This document shows positions 12,999 through 26,700 of a DNA stretch of 64,000 nucleotides, piece by piece (within the stretch, counting starts at the first letter, position 1; each line of letters begins with the position of its first letter). The stretch is from Trichoplax sp. H2 (taxonomy: Eukaryota > Placozoa > Uniplacotomia > Trichoplacea), in assembly GCA_003344405.1 (NCBI GenBank), contig NOWV01000003.1:1116001-1180000 (forward strand). The letters run 5' to 3'. Made by a program: the position numbers and the translations under genes. The notes below the pieces were generated by a model, which was not told the DNA's origin, made no database searches, and saw only the letters and a program-made list of their open reading frames with translations.

Positions 12999-13161
12999 CA
13001 ATAGTAGCTTTGGTTGCCTTTTATAGTGATACACTCACTCAGATACAGGATATTGTCAGCTGAACATAGCTGATATATACGCAAAACAATAGTGGCTTTG
13101 GTCGCCTTTTATAGTGATAGAGTAGAGTATATTGTCAGCTGAGCATAGCTGATAGATATAC
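12999..13161. repeat. tandem duplication of an about 80-bp unit
   Basis: Two units (about 12999-13080 and 13087-13161) share AGCTTTGG, GCCTTTTATAGTGATA and a hairpin-forming TCAGCTGA-CATAGCTGATA end. The remainder of the convergent interval 12463-14137 shows no gene and only one short pentamer word (12661-12680). Confidence 0.75.
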
Positions 13162-14137
13162 TGTATGATTGTTCATCTCGTATTTTCGATGCTAATAGTG
13201 GCTGGCTTACTAAAGAATTTAGTTTCCAGATAATTAGCAGAAGAATCTTTAATCTAATACCTTACACTCGGCCAGTGAAATTTACATCATGTAGGAATGC
13301 TTCGCATTAAGATTTAGAATACAGTAGTTATTTACTGCCGATCACAATATTTTTGATGAGATTTGGTCAGTGAAATTCATGAAACGTACGTGTTACATTG
13401 TTAGAATTTAGCTAAACGAGAAAAGACTAGAAAGAGTAAATTAGCGAAACGTCGAATATCATGATTGAGGAATGTCAACCTTGCAATTAATTTTTACATC
13501 AAGTCGATTAGATAATAATTACTGCGTGTAAAGATATAATATCGCGATATCTGCAAACGAGTATGACACAGAATTCTTAATATAACAAGCCACAGATGTG
13601 TTCATACGAACATCTCAACTAATGACCAGCAATTATAATATACACATTTTAAATTATAATGTCTATAGCGACAATTAATAATTACTATTTAGCTCACTTG
13701 CATCGTGAATTCTATTACTCATTGTCCTAATAAGTTATAACACTAAGGCAAACATCGTTGCTAGACTTAGCTTTCATTACAAAGTAAGATACTTTCTTAT
13801 GCTCATTTTGAAATACATCAGCCAGCAGTCATATGTATTAAAAAATTATGTTTAGTATCTGATGCATCGATAACAGATATGCTCAGAAAATGAATTTTTC
13901 AATTTTATATGGTAAGCGTTGTACAACAGAATAAGCCTCAACTGATAGCTAATAATTAATAACAAGAAATTGCCAGCATTAGGTTTTGGAAAATATTGAA
14001 GATGTATTGATTGTTTTCGTCGATGAATTGATGCGTTTATTTCATAAATTCGTACTTGTAAATTGTCTATTATACAAAATTTGAGGGCATGTGAGTATGA
14101 TAAAAGAAACTCTAATTGTAATATAACAAATATACTA

Positions 14138-17100
14138 TCAATACCTAATCATATCAGAAAATCGATCAAATCTATGGATGTTATTATGCCCAAGCTGAGT
14201 ATCATCGAGTTTTTCTAAGACAACTTTTCCTGAAGATGCTGGTCTTGATTTAGCAGCTTTATATAACTGCAAGCAACGGTAGAAATAATGCGAGAAATTA
14301 TAATCAAATATTAAGTTATTATCCTACTAACAAGAATAGCAATTAACAAATGGCAAGTGCTAAAAAATCAATAATAGTGCAATCCAAACCTCCTCAGCCA
14401 AAGAAATTGGAATAACTGCGTCTTGATTTGCATGGATTATCAAAATAGGGCAATGCACTCCACGAATCCTGGGATACGATCATTTCGGTTATACAAACTA
14501 AGTACTAATTACAGCTTATAGCCAAATATGTAAAATCGTTATTAAAGTACCTACCTTTCTTTAACCATGTATTCACCAGATACTACATTCAATACATTGG
14601 AATAATAGAATGGCAATATCTTAAGCGGCTGTTTAAAGATAGTAGCAAATATGATTAGAAGGTAGTGATGATTGCGTCATGTAAGTTATTGCTTACATAT
14701 TGCAATTACGCCTAATAGACGAAAATATCTTACATTGTATTTAGATGCTTACCTTACTGAGTATATGCCCATAGCAAGCTTCTTGTAGTGAAGAGAACGA
14801 ACTTTGGATTATTACACCCTTTGGACATTCATCTGGGTATTCGAAAAATTAATTAACAGAATTATATTTGATGATTCTTCAGCAAGAAATTAATTAAGGT
14901 GCAGTTTTGTTTAGTAACTCAAATAATATGACAAAGGTTCTCTTACCAGAGTCGCATAGGCGAGCTGCGACATTTACTGCAACACTGTTATAGTAGAAGG
15001 TTTATCATAAAGGAATCATTAAGATTTTTTAAGTACCGGAAAAGGGATTATTAAAAGTAATGACAGTTCTAGATTGCGTAGTGCAACATTTTCATAATTA
15101 TCTATTACTTAAAAACTTACGCGCCTCCCAGTGAATGACCATAAATATATATTGGAGATGAACCGCTCCTCTGTTTAGTCCATTTCCACAATGATATTCC
15201 ATCTTCAGTCAGGCCTAAGCAATAGATTTAATTAATAAAGATATTGGTATTTCTACGATCGAAGGTTGTATACAGTACGAGATCTATTTTTACTGGATAT
15301 TATGGTACATTATACTATGTAAATCATACCTTCCTCTGAAGGAATTCCAGAAGAATCTTCGTATCCTAATCAAGATCAAAAGCGATATATTTAAGTGATT
15401 ACAATCTACATTTTAGTCTTCATATAGTAGAATTTTAATACGTAAAATTAGATGACAACCTCTGATATTATATCATCTGTATACGAAAGTACGATGTATC
15501 ACAGCAATATCAGATAATAGTGTCTTCTGTTAACAATCATAATCAATCGCTATTACCTCGATAGTCAACTGTAACAACGTGGTAATCGAAGGAAGAAAAT
15601 CTCTGTAGTTTACAAAAGCGGAAAGTCACTTAATATTCTATCGCCAGGAAATTTAAAAGGATGTCCAAGATAAATTTTAAAATTCAAAGCAACTAACCTT
15701 ATATATTTCTATCCTATGATAAGACGCTCTAAAAAATTTTACATGGAATTAATGGATATATTTATCATTAGCCAGATTAAATTCAAATGTTTAGTACAAA
15801 TTTATATCTATTAAACGTTGTAGCAATAGCTTGTAATATTTCACAAACCAAGAATTACTAACCTAGAGCCCGAATTACCATGGAAATAAATAAAAATAGG
15901 TTTGCCTGATTTCAGGCTATTATCGAAATCAATCTGGTCGTCCACAGTTGGAATCAAACTCTTAGGGAGAACGTGCCTAATTTAAGATATTGTAGGAGTA
16001 TTATAAGTTATAATTTATGCGCCTTTAAATAAGACACCTTGCAGAGTGAAAGGTAATAAATTTACAGATTATATAGCAATGAGCATAACGTATGGTATTA
16101 ATTGACCATGGATTTGACGTTTAAAGCAATCAAGAATACTTAGTAATGAGATAGAGAGTGCACGACTATAGTATACGTCAGGAAACAATACTCTTCTGTA
16201 TATTCTCTAAACATCGATGCGCGTACTGCTGGAGACTATGTGTTGCGTACTAATTATGGTTACATCTCATGAGTAAAATGATACAACGTGCGAACACAGT
16301 TCCTGCTGTTCTTACCAAGCACCCAGGAATTCATTATCACTTGTTTTCACCATAAAATTTCTGGTTCCAGTCATGCCAAACTGTTGGGGCTGAGAAGCAT
16401 TAGAAAAAGGTATACGAACTGTAGGAAGAAAATAAATGCAAAAGCTGGGCTTAATTATTAAGTCAAATTTGTAGTTTACATATTTGTACATATAAACTAA
16501 ACTTAATCATTGTGCTACATGCGTATACTGTAGTCAAAATAAGAATCCTAATTTACTACAGTATGATGAATATATGTGTGTACATACAGTAAATTGTAAA
16601 TACGACATTATCACATACGCATATCATTCGATTTTGCACAGTCAACTGTTAAACACTTGACATCATAAAATGTCATTCTAGCTGCCAGTGTTTGTGTTAG
16701 AACACATTCTCAGTTCAAGGTAATTACGATTTACTGGCAATTGATTTAAATTTTATGCAATACAGTACAGGAATCGGTGCAACAACGTGCGTTGAACTCG
16801 ATTTTTAAATTTAAAGGAATATCAAGAGGATTCGTAAGATTTCATTAGCATAATAACGTCAGCTGTACAGCACAGAGCTAGGTCATGCCTGTACAGCATG
16901 TTGTATCCCTCCTTACCGTAATGCATGTAGAGCAGATGTAACCGAAATGTCGGACTGCACATAATAAGGAAGATGATAAAGGCATAGAACAGGAAGACAG
17001 AAAGGATTGCATAGGCTATCCTCCTAACGTACCGAAGAAAGTATGCAATTTAATAATACGTACACAGTATGCTACAAATATCAAAATGATAGTACTGTAG

Positions 17101-17517
17101 TTGATAGAAAGAGAGCGATATTTTCGTATAAAGTACAGTTGGTGTACTGAGGCTAATATAATAAGTGATCAGCCGATGTTGCAAAATTAAAAAATGTCTA
17201 AATTAGAAAGGGCTGTTGCTATTTTGTTTTTTTTCAAAACTTACAGTATTGCACTGTACGTATACTGTATACATACCGTATAGTCGTATGTAATAACATC
17301 TAACATCTACGAAAGTCGTAAATTTATACTCCAAATGTGGTTCGTGAATCAATTATTAATTTTTCGGTAAACGGTATATAAGACGGACGGGGTACCTTAA
17401 GCAATCGTTACCATTAGAAAGTTTTTCTTCTTCCTGTATTTTGTTCTCCATTCGCCTTCTGTCTAGGCGGTTGACATTATTGAGATCTGTTTGATCGTTT
17501 AGCTGGCGACGTTTCAT
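14138..17517 (-). CDS. ABHD12: ABHD12-like serine hydrolase (lysophospholipid/monoacylglycerol lipase)
   Basis: Thirteen exons, in gene order 17517-17396, 17023-16917, 16418-16316, 15976-15863, 15728-15698, 15602-15557, 15365-15330, 15214-15121, 14984-14947, 14832-14753, 14628-14555, 14468-14390 and 14266-14138, joining to 350 aa. A basic N-terminus (MKRRQLNDQ) precedes one membrane segment (about 43-62, AILSVFLFYAFIIFLIM). The alpha/beta hydrolase core has the oxyanion motif YFHGNSGSR, then HVVTVDYRG. The nucleophile is Ser214 in GHSLGGA (human ABHD12 reads GHSLGTG), with acid Asp298 in HANQDAVIP and His335 in LGHNNIHR. Spacing matches the human triad. ABHD12 is a single-pass ER enzyme that hydrolyses lysophosphatidylserine. 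ABHD12B is a near alternative. Confidence 0.92.
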
Positions 17518-18014
17518 GATTGGCACTGCAATTCTTGGAGGGATTAATGAAGATAACGTTAGCTACAGCTCGATAACAACGTCGAAAATATTCGAAAGAT
17601 TAAAGACCGAACGACTATTATAGTTCACAATATCAACATACAGTATCAAGCGATGGCAAATTAAAAATAATATATACCATATGCGGTTTAAATTTTATTC
17701 TACGGTGCACCTATTTTAAGAACTTAGGCGAATTTCTCCAAATAGGACGAGCCTAGTCAGCCAATCGTGCAATGTTCTACTGTACACACTAGGTATTTTG
17801 TTGTGAAATAGTTACTGTTACCCTGGTCAAGGCGGTGCATAACCAGATTACCATTACAATTACAGTACAATTAATACAAGCATTGTTCATGTCTTGGTCC
17901 AAGATATTTTTATCAACTTTTTAGTGTTGTCAAGAAACTAGTGTGATCATCACAGAGGTGGTGTTGACTAGTTACGAAATCTAGGTCTAGAATTGCTGGA
18001 TGCATGATTTTGCT

Positions 18015-18054
18015 TTCGGCGATGGCTATAATAATAATTATAGCCATCGCCGAA
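18015..18054. repeat. perfect 18-bp inverted repeat with 4-nt loop
   Basis: TTCGGCGATGGCTATAAT, then AATA, then its exact reverse complement. It is the longest perfect hairpin I noticed in the window and is GC-richer than its surroundings. It lies in the divergent ABHD12/GINS1 interval, about 500 bp upstream of the ABHD12 start. Confidence 0.9.
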
Positions 18055-18120
18055 TTCAGTTGTGCTTCAATGCCAGCTATAACAATTCACTATTGGTATT
18101 ATAATTATTATTATTATACT

Positions 18121-19362
18121 GCTCTGTATACTGTACCATACTAAAGCACAGTATGGACATTGTACAGTATAGCAAAATACTATGGTAATGAAGTAAGTCC
18201 TACATTGTACTTTCGTTTACTGTATTAAGAGGCATTGCAGTAATTCACACTACAAGCCATCAAGATTTTTTTCATCTTGTACAGTACTGTACATGCTAAC
18301 AAATTTCCCAACACTAACTGCAAATACTATAAGCGTTATTGGACTTGATCCAATCGTTTCTTACAGTTAATGTAGAAGGAATTAGAAAGTTCGGTAGAGA
18401 AAGACTTTACCTTATTTGTGCTTATTAAATGGTGAACAGGATGCCGACAGGAAAGGATGAGGAAAGGCACGGACTATTTCTGCAAAACTTACGTCGTCAC
18501 CGACTTATCACAATCAATGATGGCAAGGCTTAATATGGTCAGAGTCTACATCGAGTCAAGACGTTGACTCTTAGACTCGTGCATGATGACCTTTTCTATT
18601 GTGACTTTTGGCATGTTATTGTTTTCAAAGTAATGCCTGGTTTCTGTTGGCCTGCTTAAGAGTCATGTGACAATGCAATGAACACATCAAACAATGCAAT
18701 CATCACTACGCTACTGAACGAACAATAGTTGCACGCAGGATTGAAAGGTTTTGTCCAAAGTTGGGCATGCCGTGGGCATTGCTGAACCACTTACTATTTG
18801 CAGTTCAAGGGTACTTTTTATATTTTTGTGTTATTATTTTTTTTATTTCAATAGCGGGAGTTCTTTGGCTGGTATTTGCAGTGTAAGTACTTCTTATCCT
18901 GCAATCGTTGTCATTTTCAACAATCCTTGCTAAGGAATTCCCGAAAAAACTTCCACCAAGGCATTGACAATCAGAAAAGGAACACTTTTATGGCCTTATC
19001 ATCTTTTGCTAGAGCTTTAGTACCCTAATTGTAGGATACTTTCAGGACGGACTTTAGTACAGCAAAATTCTAGAATATGTACTTGCGTGGTGTATCAAGT
19101 CCTTCAGTCTTATACAGCTCAATAGATCTCTGTATGCAACACTACATAGAATCGATTCCTAAAACTTGGAGCTTTAAAAATTAAAAAATTTTTTATAATA
19201 GTGGACCAGTAAACAATAGTAATATCCATCTGTAATGTACTACTGTACGTACATGTACACTCAGGTACAATAAACGTCTCCGCATTTATGCGCAGGCGTA
19301 TTCATGATGCAGAAAAACATTTTCTACATGTACTGTACTATGCACTGTACTGTACTGTACAT
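18121..19362. repeat. scattered TACTG/TACAG words between ABHD12 and GINS1
   Basis: Short clusters at about 18121-18175, 18278-18295, 19236-19260 and 19328-19362. No gene is supported between 17518 and 20005. The small open frame near 18751 has no family resemblance. Confidence 0.6.
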
Positions 19363-19772
19363 TGGACTATTGGACTATTGGAAGAAGATCTCGACTGATC
19401 ACTCTTGGACGGACAGACCTATTCGGCCTCATTTCGTCCAAATATTGTTCTAAACGCTTCATTATAACACTACTTTAGTACGCAGATGGTCGATTTTACA
19501 TTGACTAATTTTTTCTAAATTAGCAGTAAGTACAGTACAGTAATATTACGCTCAATCTTATTATCCGTCACTAAGTTCTGCATGGAAATAGCTATGTAAG
19601 ATCGTACATGGTATTTCAATTAACACCAATTTTTTAGAAAACAGACTCGAAAGATCCATACTACTACATTAAGTAGTCATATTTCGAAATTCACGGTCTC
19701 ATTCGGTAAAATAAAAGTCCGCCCGTTGTCCATCTGGTCTGTCTGTATAGTAGTACAGGAGAGAAGTTCTTA

Positions 19773-19912
19773 CCGTACAGTACTGTACTACAGTATACAG
19801 TACTGTACTGTACTGTACAGTGTACAGTGTACAGTATACAGTACTGTAGTCGAAGATACTGTACCTTTTTTACAGTACACGGTACTGCACCTACAGTACT
19901 GTACAAGTTGAC
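19773..19912. repeat. dense TACTG/TACAG array upstream of GINS1
   Basis: Nearly uninterrupted pentamers (such as CAGTACTGTACTGTACTGTA) ending about 95 bp before the GINS1 start codon. A further cluster lies in GINS1 intron 1 at 20157-20200. Overlapping frames on both strands are repeat shadows. Confidence 0.85.
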
Positions 19913-20005
19913 TGTATTATCGCATTCAAAATCGAATAAGTTCACTTTTAATAATTTTAATTTTGCAGTAATAGCTAATCTTGAATCCCTGTATACAAGT
20001 ATACA

Positions 20006-23000
20006 ATGTTGGCGGAGCAAGGCCTTGAATTAATTCGAGAGTTACAACGTGCAAGCGATTATGTCATACCTTCTTATAATGTAATTTTGGACGTAATACG
20101 TAAATTTAAATCATCTATTAATACTGTACTTTTATAATCTTATACTTATTTTAGATTACTGTACTGTAAATATACAGTACAGTACAGTGCAGTATACTAC
20201 GGTATATTAACTCGTACGATCATTCGAATTATTAGGAGGATGGAATTAGGCAAGTCATTGAGGAAATGCAGAGCCTCTTTCAACGAAATCAGGAAGATGT
20301 GTTAGTACTATATTTATATTTATGTACGCCTTCTACTATTGATCTGATGTATGAATCAAATGAACATTACGCTTTATAAACTATGTTGTAAAACTTTTAC
20401 AATTTATCATTAATTTCAAAAATTATTTACGCGCGAACATTATCTGTTTTGCACGTCAATGTTGTGGACATTGAATTATCGAATTGCTCTATTGTAGCAT
20501 CAAACTGCCAGAATAATTCAGATAGTAAAGTATGCCATGGTCTATCAAAATTCGTAATTATCATTTATTATGAAACCAATATGGTATTTTAAGATGTCTT
20601 ATCCATTTAGTCAGTCGTAGTGCGTTGTCTTACAGCCAATAAACTCATCAATTTTTACCAAAATTGATGAAACTATGATCGCAAATTCCGTTACAATTGA
20701 TTGCAGAAGCTAAAATTATATTCGCCCGCATATGTATATTGCCGTAGACTTATACAAATCTTACCGGCCATGTGTGCATAAGCGATCATATTTTACCATG
20801 TTTTGATTATTACATCTATACAGGCATATACATGTCTATAATCTCTACTATTCTTCCAATCCTAAGTAATTATCATCTGAAATATACTCGAATTTAACGG
20901 ACATTAATATTAGCGTAATAACACGAAACGAATCTACTACTGTATATTACTATACGTAAACTACTACTATATCTAGTTCTTACTAAGTGTGTATTAATTC
21001 TCCTCAAATTTAGCTTAATCAAATCTGATTAAAAACTGATATGTACTAACCTTGCTTACTTGTGATTTATGTATGTTTACAGTAACGCCACTATTGCCGG
21101 TAAAAACGGTCTATTTTCTGCTATACAGCTACGACATGCTAGCCTAGAAAGAAATAAGCGGTGCTTACTTGCTTATGTGTAAGTGATAACGTAGCAGTGC
21201 TATTACGAATTTTCAGATTGTAAATCAGAATAGAGTATATTTGTTAGCATCTAACCTTAGTTATTTGGCAGTTGTATCTGTTCGCTAATTAACACATAAG
21301 AATTTACATTCTATATTCTTATCGTACACGGTAAAATGTATTTACAACAGTAAATACATTATACGACAATATGCCTCATTCTAAATGGTGCAATACAATT
21401 TTATGATCGCGGCCCAAATACAAAGTCCTATACTGTCTAAGTTATGTATTATGATGTGTTTTTATACAAATACTTAAAAGTTATGTAGTGAATCAATATT
21501 AAGAATACTAAAATGAGCTATCTTACATAATTATGACTATATAAAGTCTTGCCTAAGCAACTCACTTTAATATTATGGAAATACGTGTATATTGCACCAC
21601 ATATAACTCGTGAATCCTGCAGTCTTGTCGTTATGCATTAGTGTCTGCAGAGACCACCTGATCTATAATATCAGCTTTACTATATTATTGGAGATGTTTA
21701 TTATTGATTAGAAATAGATTTTTTGAGAATTAAAGCGAATTCATCCTACATTCGTCTAATTTTCGTGCAGCTATGAGAGAATGCAAAGACTTCGCCAGCT
21801 AAGGTGGGAATTAGGGAGTGTATTGCCTGCTCATGTTAGAGATAACCTGTGCGAATTGGAGGTAAAAGTATTTTAGCTAGATATTTTAATCCTTTATTAC
21901 TTCTGATCATTTTTTATGTACATGCTCAATTACGATATGATGAGTAGTGCTTCAATGTCAACCGTGCTTAACTTATATAAAAGTATAGTCTCCACCAATT
22001 CTACAATCGCGCGAGAATATAATTCTTGCAAGTTTTAAATTAAAATACAACGATCATATTATCATTATTGTGAACTATATAACTGGGTGAAATTTTGGAA
22101 CTATGTGTTACCCAAGTATAATGTAACTACATTAGCAATGTAATACTGCACAGCAGTGCAATATACCAATAGTAGGCGTCAGATTTATATCTATTGTAAA
22201 GCTAAACATTTATAATTTCTGATTACAATCCGATATGTTATATCTGCATACAATCTTTAACCATGTGGCACTATTTCATATTAAATAGGGACGTTAAACC
22301 TCTAAGTAAAATAGATACGTAATCATGTAACTATTGTCTTTCAGGATTGTAGCGTGATTGATGCTTTCTATTTCTAATGGTATCATATTATTCTCATGCT
22401 TCGTTTCTAACATGATGCAGTCACAGTATGCCAGCATAAGTAAGCTGGCATACCCTGAGCTTGATTGTTATAATTCTGCACTAATAGCTACATTTTTTAC
22501 TTTTTAATTACTAGAAACAATGGTTCACGAATTACAGTAAATCTCTTGTGAAGTATATGAGATCATTTGGTGATATTGGATTGGATTTAACCCAAGTAAA
22601 TACATTAAGTATATTAACTATTTACTATACTCTATCTATAAAGTGTAAAGCATATAATTACGAATTATTAAGTAAGTTAAAATTTGTCTTTAGGACTTAA
22701 AGCCGCCAAAGTCTGTGTTTATTGAGGTAATCTAGTCCTGCAGTTTTCAACCTCATATATAACAATCCTGCATGGATGTCAATATTTACGCCTAATGTAT
22801 GAATTGTTTCAGGTGCGATGCCTACAGGACTATGGTGAATTCGTAACAGATGATGGTGATGTTATATCATTAAAAAGAAATACACAGGTATGACTTGGAA
22901 TTTAACTTGATAAGGTTCGGTAAATGCTCACTCAATTTCTGATTTGTGAACATTGGCGTAAGACCTACTGTGCTATCAAGATCATGACTATTTCGTATTA

Positions 23001-23258
23001 CAGTTGTGCTTACATATGAATTTGATGATTACTAGTACGTATATAAAGTATCTATAAACTACTACACACTCATTATGTAATATCTTGTCGTCATATACGG
23101 GTAAGTTCCTGTGTACTATCTGTATCATACGTATGTAACTTATTTTCGCAAGAGCATTATGATTCATTGAATATTTAAAATTTTAATTACAGCATTATAT
23201 GAGACGGTCACAATGTGAGCATCTGATAAGGCAAGGAATACTGGAACACATTAATTGA
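20006..23258 (+). CDS. GINS1: GINS complex subunit 1 (PSF1)
   Basis: Exons 20006-20080, 20236-20300, 21083-21178, 21771-21861, 22515-22595, 22694-22726, 22813-22887 and 23193-23258 join to 193 aa (human 196). It aligns along its whole length with PSF1: LELIRELQRA, EDGIRQVIEEM, the LERNKRCLLAYVYERMQRL helix, RWELGSVLP, SLVKYMRSFG, LDLTQDLKPPKS, then the small B domain VRCLQDYGEFVTDDG and the ending EHLIRQGILEHIN. PSF1 is one of four GINS subunits. GINS joins CDC45 and MCM2-7 to form the replicative helicase, and the PSF1 B domain links it to polymerase epsilon and CDC45. Exon 2 ends with the GTTAGT donor, which is needed to keep frame. Confidence 0.96.
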
Positions 23259-23738
23259 AGAAAATGCGAATTTGTAATTATACAATTCATGTCATATTGA
23301 ATTTCTTTATCAATTTCTACTTAACTTTTTTCTTATACACTTCAAAAGTTGGTATACGAAATTTATTCGTAGTTGTATTGATAAGTTTGATTTCTATGCT
23401 TTGGTACTAAACTTTATTAAGTCCTTCACATTTATTAATCCAACATGACTGTAACGTTGTAAATAAGAAACATGATATGAAAATTACTTGGTATCAGTAA
23501 TTTAATAATAAGTAAACAGCACAGATCTTTCGTCAAAATATCATTGGTCAGGCTGCGGGTTAGAATAAGTAACATTTTAATATTCACTTTGAACTTGTAA
23601 GGATAACTAAACTATTGTTCGAGATAATTTTCTTCCCTAAGTAATATAATCTAACTTAATAAACCATTTTCCACGTGTGGACCGTTGATAAATGAGCAAT
23701 TATTTATAAACCAGGTTCATAACTATTTTCAAAATAAA
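23259..23738. other. short convergent interval
   Basis: 480 bp between the GINS1 and POMT2 stop codons, presumably both 3' UTRs. No pentamer array is present. Confidence 0.6.
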
Positions 23739-26700
23739 TTAAATTTCCCAAGAGCTAAGCCATCTAATCCACGTATAACGACTATTCAGCATATCGCCTT
23801 TCGGTCCAGACATTCCATACGTTAAGGAACGGAAGATAACGAAACTAAAAAGTTTAATGTTTAAATTATTGCTGAGTTAATGACGCAAGTAACCCTTATT
23901 TAAAATACTCATAGTCACCTGCTAATAATAACCAAAGCTACACCAGTATATACGATCTTGAAAAAAAACAACTTATTCTCTTGAGTCGATAGTCTTGCTC
24001 CATAGCTTTCAATTAGGTAATATAGAAAGATTCCTAAAAACGGAAAATTATGAAACTTAAAGCTACCTCCATAATTCTGTAAATTTAGGTCATTTCGGCT
24101 TACACGTACCGGTTATCATACAACTGTACAAATAAGAAGGGAAGTAATGGTGAAAGTATAAAACTCTTCCCATTAAATAAAAAGGAATATAATGGGTCGC
24201 CCATCCAAGATATAACCACCAGCAAGAAGAAAATAATTTCGTTCGCAGTTCTGATAAATTTTCAAAGCTCGTTAGTGCAATTATATGTATTTTCTCTAGT
24301 TTAGCCTTTAAAAATTCTTAAAATCAGTTAGTTACCATTCTGATCTTGACAGCCTCGTTGGCACCTTATTGCATGATACAAGTAGCCAAATGGAAAGCTT
24401 ATCAGCACTATTAGGTTTGTCCACCAAAGTACCTAATAAGTATGTAGTACCAAATTGTATTAACGTTAGCGGATATAGAATACGAGTCGTATATAATGGA
24501 GCTTCACAGCTAGTCCTAAAAATAGCTGCTAAGCAAATAACGTTTAAAGCGGTAATTACTTACTGGGTTACCAAGTAAGTATATTCTAAAATCACCTCCG
24601 GAAAAGTGCTGACCCTGCATTAAATTTTGAAATAAGGAGGAATAATTAATTAATGCAGACAATACAATCAAGGATAATCGTAGATTAAGGATACCTTATA
24701 TGTGATTGGCCAATGCCAAGGTTGTGAGGTATATTCTCCTTCTTTAGGTTTGAGATTAGAATTTCCCTAGAAAGACAATAATTTATATTTTACTTCTCTG
24801 TATAAATTGTAATTAAAGTATTTTATAATTTTATTCATGCATGTGTATTTCTATTATTACTTTCAAGTACATCGTTACCTGTAGCATAACAAAATGAGAC
24901 TCCAAAAACTTTTGATAAGTGGAAGCCTTGTGTACATCTGAGTCATCAACCGATACTTATAGCGTAATTAAAAATAATGCATTGAGTTAGTTAGTGCAAC
25001 TGCATGCATTAATTCGCTGTATAATTTCTTACATCGAGGATTCTGGTGGCCTTCAATATTCCAAAGGTTGTTTTTATGCTTAATTTTTGGGTTACACGTA
25101 ACCTCCATTTGTTCCCAACCCCTGAAATGGATAAGATATCATACTTTAGGACATGATATATTTTAAGACTATTTTTATGAAGAAAATTATAAAAGACTGA
25201 TATCACTGCTATATAGTAGTATTTCATGATTCTTAATTATAAATTAAAAATAATTGTCTGTTATAAACAAAAGGATTTATGTTGACCATTTCGGTAGTTG
25301 TTTTTCGTGCGAATGCAAAGCACACTTGACATTGTAATGTACAAAGCGAAGAATAGATTTCACGATAGAAATTTTACTCCCAATTTCGGCATTAGTCGCG
25401 TGTATCACCCAGTAGTCATTATCATCTCCTGTTCCATTCTAAATAAGATGATCCAATAGTAAATAGAATTTAGGATGATATATTACTGTCACTCATATAT
25501 TATTAGTAACGGTTACTTACATTTCCATAGCAAGTTACTTGATAGTGTCTTTTAGTAACTGGAGCTCTCTCTAGATGACTGTGCAGGTTACGTTTAGTTC
25601 TACAATAACGATAAAAATTTATAATATAAAGACCTTGTTACCTCTATATCTTCATACTATCAAGCTGTCAAATTAGTAAAACAATAGCATCGACAGCAAT
25701 ATTTAATAACGTTAGATACCGTACTTACTGAACATGTTCTAATCTGATAATGTCGCCATTTTTAACGTACTCTAACGATTGTTGATCGCCTATTGTATCA
25801 ACAGTAATTAATATCTTGTAAGTATAAGATCTCAAATTTATTATACAAATTATAGTTTCGTATAGCATAAACTTACTATAACTGGCGTTATGTTTCTTAA
25901 TCATAAAAAGGTTATTTTCGTCTTTGTGAGAATATGTAGTAACCTATTATATATAATTGGAGTAAGCACGTAGTTTTACATAAAAACTAAGCAAATATTA
26001 TACATGCGTATGATATATCGGTACGTAAGAATAAACCTGTTGTTGCTGCATTTTGGCAACTGTGGGTGGATATAAGTGTGGGTGTGAATGCAATAAAGCT
26101 CCTCCACTTCGGTAATTTCTTATTGTAACTACTGAGCCATACGCAACATCTATCATTATAGAAATTAATGAATTATTAAAAATAATTATTATGGATGTTT
26201 TTCTATTACCGTTAATATTTTGTATTAAAACCATTTCTGAAATATTTTAATAGAATGGGGAGCGCTTAATTATTAGAGTAAAAATTACATGTGGGCAGTT
26301 TGACGTCGTAGAGGTCGTTTCCTTTCAAAGTGGCTTGAAATGAGGAGCTGTAAAATCCATCACCTTTGCCACTACACAGATGGATAAATCGGAAAGGTGA
26401 TAAAATATATTACTACTTTCAGAAATCTAGCTCATTTCACACGTTCATCAATGACAAAGTACTACAATCACACAGTTATTTCTAAATATCCGAAGAAAGG
26501 TGTAATTTTTTCGTATTATCACCCAAATAAATGATTAGCTAATATTACCTTTTGTGAAGTACTTTTAAATGAATTACAAATAACAAGGAATATACCAATA
26601 AGGGAATCAGGATTAAGCACACTGCTCTGGCCAAAAAGTGTTTAATCAGGTCAACCTGTTATTGAACAGCATCGATAAACAAGCCAGTAAAATTAAATAA

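Noticed and set aside
19773-19912. Resemblance of TACTGTACAGTA to bacterial LexA boxes
   Set aside because: The genome is clearly eukaryotic; a palindromic TACTG...CAGTA match is coincidental.
19691-20033. Three overlapping frames (up to 109 codons) before GINS1
   Set aside because: Repeat-derived, and one merely overlaps GINS1 exon 1 in another frame.
24369-24578. 69-codon plus-strand frame
   Set aside because: Antisense to POMT2 exon 19 and its flanking intron.
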